This document shows, piece by piece, positions 59,735 through 64,000 of a DNA stretch of 64,000 bases. The translations under genes were made by a program, and so were the position numbers. Under the pieces are notes generated by a model. It was given only the letters and a program-made list of their open reading frames with translations, had not been told where the DNA came from and did no database searches. Source of the stretch: QYQD01 sp040755415 (GTDB taxonomy: Bacteria; Desulfobacterota; QYQD01); the NCBI GenBank assembly GCA_040755415.1, contig JBFMAZ010000082.1, positions 67,301-131,300 on the forward strand, in the 5' to 3' direction. Every line of letters starts with the position of its first letter. The first letter of the stretch is position 1.

Positions 59735-60099
59735 TATAGACTACCTCCTTTCTCACTCAGTTTATGTGTATAAACAACTTGTGGACAGAAATCCTTCGCA
59801 TGAGATGATCTTTTTATTACTCCGGCGACAAAATATCCAAATAGGCTATTCCCGCGAAACCTGTCCCCGACACCGATCGGGGAGCGGGAATCCAGCAAAA
59901 AGGAGATGGTTTCCCGTTTTCATGGGAAACCCTGAATGCCGGATCAAGCCTGTCCTCAACTTGATTGGGGATCCGGCATGACAAGTACTTAATTGCCAGG
60001 TTAATATGCAGCTTGTTTTGGAAAAAGAAATATATTTGAAATGGCTGTTGGGACTTCTCGGGATGTATTGCGACGCGAGGCTGCAAAAATTTGTGCCGC
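59735..60099. other. Spacer with a dispersed repeat copy
   Basis: 365 bases. 59847-59982 is a second copy of the CCGGATCAAG/GGAATCCAGC family (TTCCCGCGAAACCTGTCCCC, AGCGGGAATCCAGC, ATGCCGGATCAAGCCTGTCC, GGGGATCCGGCATGAC). No gene or clear promoter in the remainder. Confidence 0.6.
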
Positions 60100-61134
60100 C
60101 TACGGCAGGTCACATACCGCCCAGACATGAAAATGTCCTACCTTCTTCCGGCCTACCCCTACCGCACCCTTATACAGGTAAAGCGCCCAAGCCCAGTCTG
60201 GTTCAAATACACTGGTGGTAGATGACCAGTACACCTCCTGTACTTCCTCAAACGGATGCCCGGAAGGAAGGGCCGGGCTGTGGGCCGAACAATCCACAAG
60301 TGACTCCAGTTCATTTATATTCGGCAGACGCCATTGGCTGCTCCCGCCCAGGCCAATCCGGTTTAACGACTCTACCACTGTGAAGGCATCCGGCCAGGTT
60401 ACCCCGCGCCCGGCCAGATCCGCCTTCCGCATCCACCTGAGCCCGGTGAGACGGTCTATAGCCGTTTCACCCTCAACGTCGAAGCGGGGCGCTGGCCAGG
60501 GACAACCGGCCCTTATCTCCCCATCCTGCCCACGACACGCCGCCGGCATCTCCTGGCCGCCGCAACCGATCTCCAGCCCTTCTGCATCAAAACAGTGCCT
60601 CTGCCCCGTAACCGGCAGTACACTACTTTCTCCCCGCACCGGCCAGAGGAGATGATACTCATCTTTCCGGCCGTAAAACATCCGCCCCCCCTTCCATGTG
60701 CACATACCAGGCATAGGCCGGGTTAATGGCCGCACTTGTGGAGGTCCAGTACCAGCCGGGAAAGACATTGGTAAAAGGGTGCCCATCGGACAAGGCGGGT
60801 TTCCTGGCCTGATGGCTCAGGAGGCTACGCAGCTCCCGCCGGTTGGGCAGCCGCCAGTCTGTAAACCCCAAGGCTCGCTCGCCGTTCATAACCGCTACAA
60901 AGTCCAGGGCCTCTCCCCATGGCAATGGGAACCCGGTCAGATTGGCATTACAGCTCCAGATCAGTCCGGTCAGGTGGTCTAACACGACCTCACCGTTAAC
61001 CGTAAAGCGTTCCTCCGGCCATGACATGCCTTTTTAAATTCGGCATCCTGGCCGCTACCGGCACAGGGGATCTCATGGCCAACCGCATCGTAGCACCGGA
61101 CCTGACCCGTTTGGAGGTAGCACGGCATCCCCAT
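60100..61134 (-). pseudogene. Two-repeat DUF1566 (Lcl_C) protein with two compensating frameshifts
   Basis: From the ATG at 61134 the frame reads CYLQTGQVRCYDAVGHEIPC then FKK; at the A5 run (61031-61035) one base appears missing, after which WPEERFTVNGEVVLDHLTGL continues. At the G7 run (60685-60691, minus strand) one base appears extra, after which RMFYGRKDEYHLLW continues into the second repeat (CFDAEGLEIGC...RFDVEGETAIDRLTGLRW, then WRLPNINELESLVD). Corrected length is about 344 residues, in which the two halves are clearly homologous. DUF1566 domains occur in cell-surface or exported proteins. No signal peptide seen. Confidence 0.7.
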
Positions 61135-61170
61135 TCTTACCTGTGTCCCGTACGTGTATTATGAAATGGT

Positions 61171-61271
61171 CAGCAGTCAATAGTCAGTAGTCTGTTGCAA
61201 CCCGACATGGGCGGATCTTCGACGAACAACGGACAATACGTGCTCAGTGGTGAAAAGGCTTTTTATGAACG
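61171..61271. repeat. Wordy repeat pair, copy 2 (TAGTCAGTAGTCTGT)
   Basis: Shares ordered words with 52100-52190: TAGTCAGTAGTC, GTTGCAAC, CAACGGACAATA, GTGAAAAGGC, TTTTATGA. Confidence 0.65.
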
Positions 61272-61362
61272 AACTACCCCGCCTAAACGAGGCAAGTTTC
61301 GGGGAATTTAATCCAATGACTCACGAAAATCTGTGTAATATGCGTAATCTGTGGATGAAAAA

Positions 61363-63606
61363 TTAATTTCGTTTTTCTTTATAATCGCATTCTTTCTGCG
61401 GGCAGCGGATCTGTTTGGTGCCGTTCTTGTCAGTTTTGAGGAGCAGGAAAGGAGACTTGCATCTGGGGCATTCTTCGGCTACGGGCTGTTCCCAGGTGGC
61501 AAACTGACATTTTGGATACTTGCTGCAACCATAGAAAACCCGTCCCTTTTTCGTACGTTTTTGAATGATCTCACCGCTACAGTCAGGTTCAGGGCACTTT
61601 ATACCGGTACCCAAAGGCCGTGTGTTTTTACAATCCGGATAACCGGAGCAGGCCAGGAACACCCCAAACCGGCCCCGCTTCTGCACCATGGGCCGTCCAC
61701 ACTTTTCACAGGTCCCGTAAGACTTTTCCTCGTCTTTTTGTATCTCGATCTTTCCATTTCGATCGCGATTAAAATCCTTGGTGTTTCTACACGCCGGGTA
61801 GTTGGAGCAGGCCAGGAAGGGACCGCTTTTGCCGGTCTTAATTACCATGGGATTTCCACATTTATCGCAGGTCACATCCGTAGGCAGTCCCTGTCCCTTA
61901 AGAGAAACCATATTGCCCTCAGCCTGGTCCAGCCGCTCTTTAAAAGGACCGTAGAAATGCTGCAGGGTGTCCGCCCAGTTGGCCCGGGCCTCTTCGATCT
62001 TATCCAGCTCATCTTCCATCCGGGCAGTAAACTTCACATTAAGTATATCCGGAAAATGATTGACCAGGAGGTCAGTGACCAGGAAGCCCAGCTCTGTAGG
62101 TCTGAAGTATCCTTTTTCAAGGCTGGCGTATTTCCGGCCCTGGATGTGTGAAAGGATAGTGGCATAGGTACTCGGCCGGCCGATACCGCTTTCCTCCAGG
62201 GTCTTTATGAGGGTGGCCTCGGTAAAGCGGGGCGGCGGCTGGGTGAAGTGTTGCTTTGGGGTCAGGTCCAGGAGTCTTAATGCCTCACCCACTGCAAGTT
62301 TGGGGAGGGTTATATCACCCGCCTCTCCGTTTTCATCCAGTCCCTCTACATAGAGGGCCATAAATCCAGGGAATTTCATTATAGTTCCGGTGGCGCGGAA
62401 TCCGCAAGAACCGGCCTCTATATCTACTATGATCTGATCCATAACGGCTGAAGACATCTGGCTGGCCGTAAATCTCTTCCAGATCAGGTCATATAAGAGG
62501 AAATGGTCTTTAGAGAGAAAGTCCTTTACCTTTTCTGGGGTAAGCGATGGATCTGCCGGCCGGACGGCCTCATGGGCTTCCTGAGCGCTTTTACGGCTTT
62601 TATAGACATTTGGCCTGGCGGGAAGATATTCCGGGCCAAAGGTCTGTTTTATTACCTCTCTGATGCCGGTCACGGCCTCGGCGCTAAGGCGCGTAGAGTC
62701 AGTACGCATATAGGTAATGAGACCGATCGGGCCCTCCTCGCCCAGGTCTATTCCTTCATAGAGTTGCTGGGCCAGGAGCATGGTCTTCTTGGCCGGAAAA
62801 CGCAGCTTGCGATAAGCCTCCTGCTGCAGGGTGCTGGTTATGAAAGGAGGGTTGGGGTGACGTTTTTTCTCCTTACGCTCTACCTTTATGACCCGGTAGG
62901 TCTGTCCCTCCAGGTCTTTCAGTACCTTTTCGGCCTGGGTCTGATCCTTGATCTTTATTTTTTTCTGGTCAAGGGTGAGCAGTCTGGCCTCGAAGGAAGG
63001 AGGCTCTTTACCCTCTAACCCGGCGGTGATGGACCAGTATTCTTCGGGCACAAAGGCCTGAATCTCCCGCTCCCGTTCACAGATAATACGCACCGCTACG
63101 GACTGCACGCGGCCGGCCGAGAGGCCCTTTTGCACCTTTTTCCAGAGGAGGGGAGAAATCTGGTAACCGACCAGGCGATCCAGTATCCTCCTGGCCTGCT
63201 GGGATTCAAACTTGTGTATATCCAGGGTTGCGGGCGATGCCAGCGCCTCGGCGATGGCTTTGGGCGTAAATTCATTAAAGAGCACGCGACGGAAGGTCTT
63301 GCCGGTGGACTCCAATTCATCTTTGATATGCCAGGCTATAGCCTCACCTTCACGATCCGGGTCAGGGCCAAGGTAGATGTCCTTGGCCTCCCTGGCCGCT
63401 TTTTTCAATTCCTGGATGATCCTTGCCTTACCCTTTATTACCTTATACTCAGGCCTGAAGTTATCCTTGATATCCACGCCCAGGTTGTTTTCCGGGAGGT
63501 CTTTAATATGACCTACCGAGGCCTTTACCGTGAACTTCTTCCCTATGTATTTTTGTAGCGTTTTGGCCTTAGTCGGCGATTCGACAATCAGAAGCGACTT
63601 GGACAT
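61363..63606 (-). CDS. topA: DNA topoisomerase I
   Basis: 747 residues from the ATG at 63606, which has AGGA six bases upstream; an ATG at 63621 lies inside the dprA tail. Toprim: LLIVESPTKAKTLQKYIG at 5-22 and LGPDPDREGEAIAWHI near 108. SAGRVQSVAVRI near 165, active-site Tyr in GLITYMRTDSTRLS near 300. Four C-terminal zinc ribbons follow (CDKCGNP, CEKCGRP, CPEPDCSG, CPRCKSP, each with a later C-x4-5-C). Relaxes negative supercoils. The dprA-topA neighbourhood is conserved. Confidence 0.97.
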   Translation of the reverse strand: MSKSLLIVESPTKAKTLQKYIGKKFTVKASVGHIKDLPENNLGVDIKDNFRPEYKVIKGKARIIQELKKAAREAKDIYLGPDPDREGEAIAWHIKDELESTGKTFRRVLFNEFTPKAIAEALASPATLDIHKFESQQARRILDRLVGYQISPLLWKKVQKGLSAGRVQSVAVRIICEREREIQAFVPEEYWSITAGLEGKEPPSFEARLLTLDQKKIKIKDQTQAEKVLKDLEGQTYRVIKVERKEKKRHPNPPFITSTLQQEAYRKLRFPAKKTMLLAQQLYEGIDLGEEGPIGLITYMRTDSTRLSAEAVTGIREVIKQTFGPEYLPARPNVYKSRKSAQEAHEAVRPADPSLTPEKVKDFLSKDHFLLYDLIWKRFTASQMSSAVMDQIIVDIEAGSCGFRATGTIMKFPGFMALYVEGLDENGEAGDITLPKLAVGEALRLLDLTPKQHFTQPPPRFTEATLIKTLEESGIGRPSTYATILSHIQGRKYASLEKGYFRPTELGFLVTDLLVNHFPDILNVKFTARMEDELDKIEEARANWADTLQHFYGPFKERLDQAEGNMVSLKGQGLPTDVTCDKCGNPMVIKTGKSGPFLACSNYPACRNTKDFNRDRNGKIEIQKDEEKSYGTCEKCGRPMVQKRGRFGVFLACSGYPDCKNTRPLGTGIKCPEPDCSGEIIQKRTKKGRVFYGCSKYPKCQFATWEQPVAEECPRCKSPFLLLKTDKNGTKQIRCPQKECDYKEKRN

Positions 63607-63607
63607 A

Positions 63608-63886
63608 TCATTTCCTGACAAATAGTTTTCCGGGCAACTGCTGGACCAGACCCTTTAATTCTAAATTAAGCAGTATGCTGCTTACTTTTTGCACAACTAA
63701 ATTTCCTCTTCGGACTAATTCGTCAATATGTTGAGGATATTCTTCCACCAGCACCAGAATATCCCTTTCTTCGGGCGAAATATCCTGAGGGATACAGGCC
63801 GATGGGCCATCCGTTGTCTTTTCGCCCTTTAATGCCGGCCATGGGGGCAACTTTTTCAGGGGGCGCAGTTCTTCTGTCGGGTCGGA
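63608..63886 (-). CDS. dprA: DprA, C-terminal winged-helix exon
   Basis: The last 93 residues or so: EELRPLKKLPPWPALKGEK, a linker, then the DprA C-terminal domain ISPEERDILVLVEEYPQHIDELVRRGNLVVQKVSSILLNLELKGLVQQLPG, matching the DprA winged helix (HIDEL...V...L..LELKGLVxQLPG). The Rossmann-fold part that loads RecA on ssDNA is absent from the window; the sequence immediately upstream is not DprA but group II intron RNA. Overlaps topA by sharing its ribosome site. Confidence 0.8.
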   Translation of the reverse strand, partial: SDPTEELRPLKKLPPWPALKGEKTTDGPSACIPQDISPEERDILVLVEEYPQHIDELVRRGNLVVQKVSSILLNLELKGLVQQLPGKLFVRK

Positions 63887-64000
63887 GGAGGCGCCTCGAA
63901 AGGCTGGCCTCCGTCCGCCGCTCAAACCCAGCGTGCGGTTTTCCCGCACTGGGCTTTCACAAGGGTTCCCTACTTGGTTGATGCAATAGACGGTATTAGC
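63887..64000 (-). mobile_element. Group II intron, 3-prime end, inserted in dprA
   Basis: Domain V is at 63924-63956: an AGC catalytic triad at the base, an 8-bp lower helix (AAGCCCAG with CTGGGTTT), a two-base CG bulge on the 3-prime side, a 5-bp upper helix (TGCGG with CCGCA) and a GAAA-type loop. A second GC-rich hairpin follows (GGAGGC...GCCTCC, domain VI candidate), ending TCCGACCCGAC just before the dprA exon. The rest of the intron, presumably with a reverse transcriptase, lies beyond the window. The 3-prime splice site is approximate. Confidence 0.72.

Noticed and set aside
1..64000. CRISPR arrays, rRNA and tRNA genes
   Set aside because: No regularly spaced repeat-spacer pattern, no rRNA core sequence and no cloverleaf was recognised by eye; a tRNAscan or Infernal run would be needed to exclude small RNAs.

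Overview
The window looks like a chromosomal segment from an anaerobic, probably sulfate-reducing member of the Desulfobacterota (old Deltaproteobacteria). The main evidence is a complete four-gene quinone reductase (Qrc-type) operon: multihaem cytochrome c, molybdopterin-family subunit, Fe-S subunit and NrfD-like subunit. Supporting evidence is an archaeal-type Hel308 helicase, a radical SAM protein fused to ferredoxin domains, short paired chromate-type transporters, and several families of short palindromic or wordy intergenic repeats.

Layout. 1-2.8 kb: end of a ThDP enzyme, a large glycosyltransferase-like protein and a low-molecular-weight phosphatase. 3-9.5 kb: a small protein with a histone-H1-like tail, an RHH/RelE toxin-antitoxin pair, a nucleotidyltransferase translationally coupled to a RecB/RNase H-like nuclease, a multi-cluster radical SAM enzyme, an orphan Prim-Pol, and two short pseudogene remnants (ADP-forming acyl-CoA ligase and DUF72). 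9.5-25.3 kb: Hel308, an MFS carrier, an HAD phosphatase, NadB, the Qrc operon with a recognisable promoter and terminator, Mpl carrying an in-frame palindromic repeat, and a phosphohexomutase. 25.3-41.2 kb: a defence/accessory island, entirely on the minus strand. It holds a type I restriction-modification operon (hsdM-hsdS-DUF3800-hsdR), a 291-bp MITE-like element with 24-bp terminal inverted repeats and a 6-bp target duplication, IS3 and type III mod remnants, a DUF262-HEPN pair, a DUF1828 pair with a frameshifted partner, two truncated DUF1156 DNA-methylase starts, and two ATP-binding/winged-helix regulators. 41.2-52.3 kb: a conserved core cluster read tilS-ftsH-folP-cdaA-cdaR-glmM-coaX-ldcA-beta-lactamase-like, which links cyclic-di-AMP synthesis to cell-wall precursor supply. 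52.3-59.7 kb: TauE/SafE exporter with a small membrane partner, two tandem universal stress proteins, two half-size chromate transporters, and an operon of MOT1-type transporter, ECF sigma factor, zinc-finger anti-sigma and Spy/CpxP-like sensor. 60-64 kb: a two-repeat DUF1566 protein broken by two compensating frameshifts, topA, and the 3-prime exon of dprA.

The most interesting observations are four. (1) At the right edge, dprA is interrupted immediately upstream of its winged-helix domain by the 3-prime end of what looks like a group II intron, with a recognisable domain V. (2) In the defence island, small toxin/defence-like gene pairs are each bounded by a truncated DUF1156 methylase start (ATGA overlap) on the downstream side and, in three cases, by a short ARFYEI-like tail upstream; this suggests repeated cassette insertion or loss at one methylase locus. 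(3) A double palindrome is inserted in frame in mpl and recurs in intergenic spaces. (4) A full-length gene next to DUF1828 can be rebuilt across a one-base frameshift.

Two genes show single-base disruptions beside homopolymer runs (about 36,538; and 60,688 plus 61,032). Assembly or read error is a real alternative to pseudogenization for these. No tRNA, rRNA or CRISPR array was recognised.
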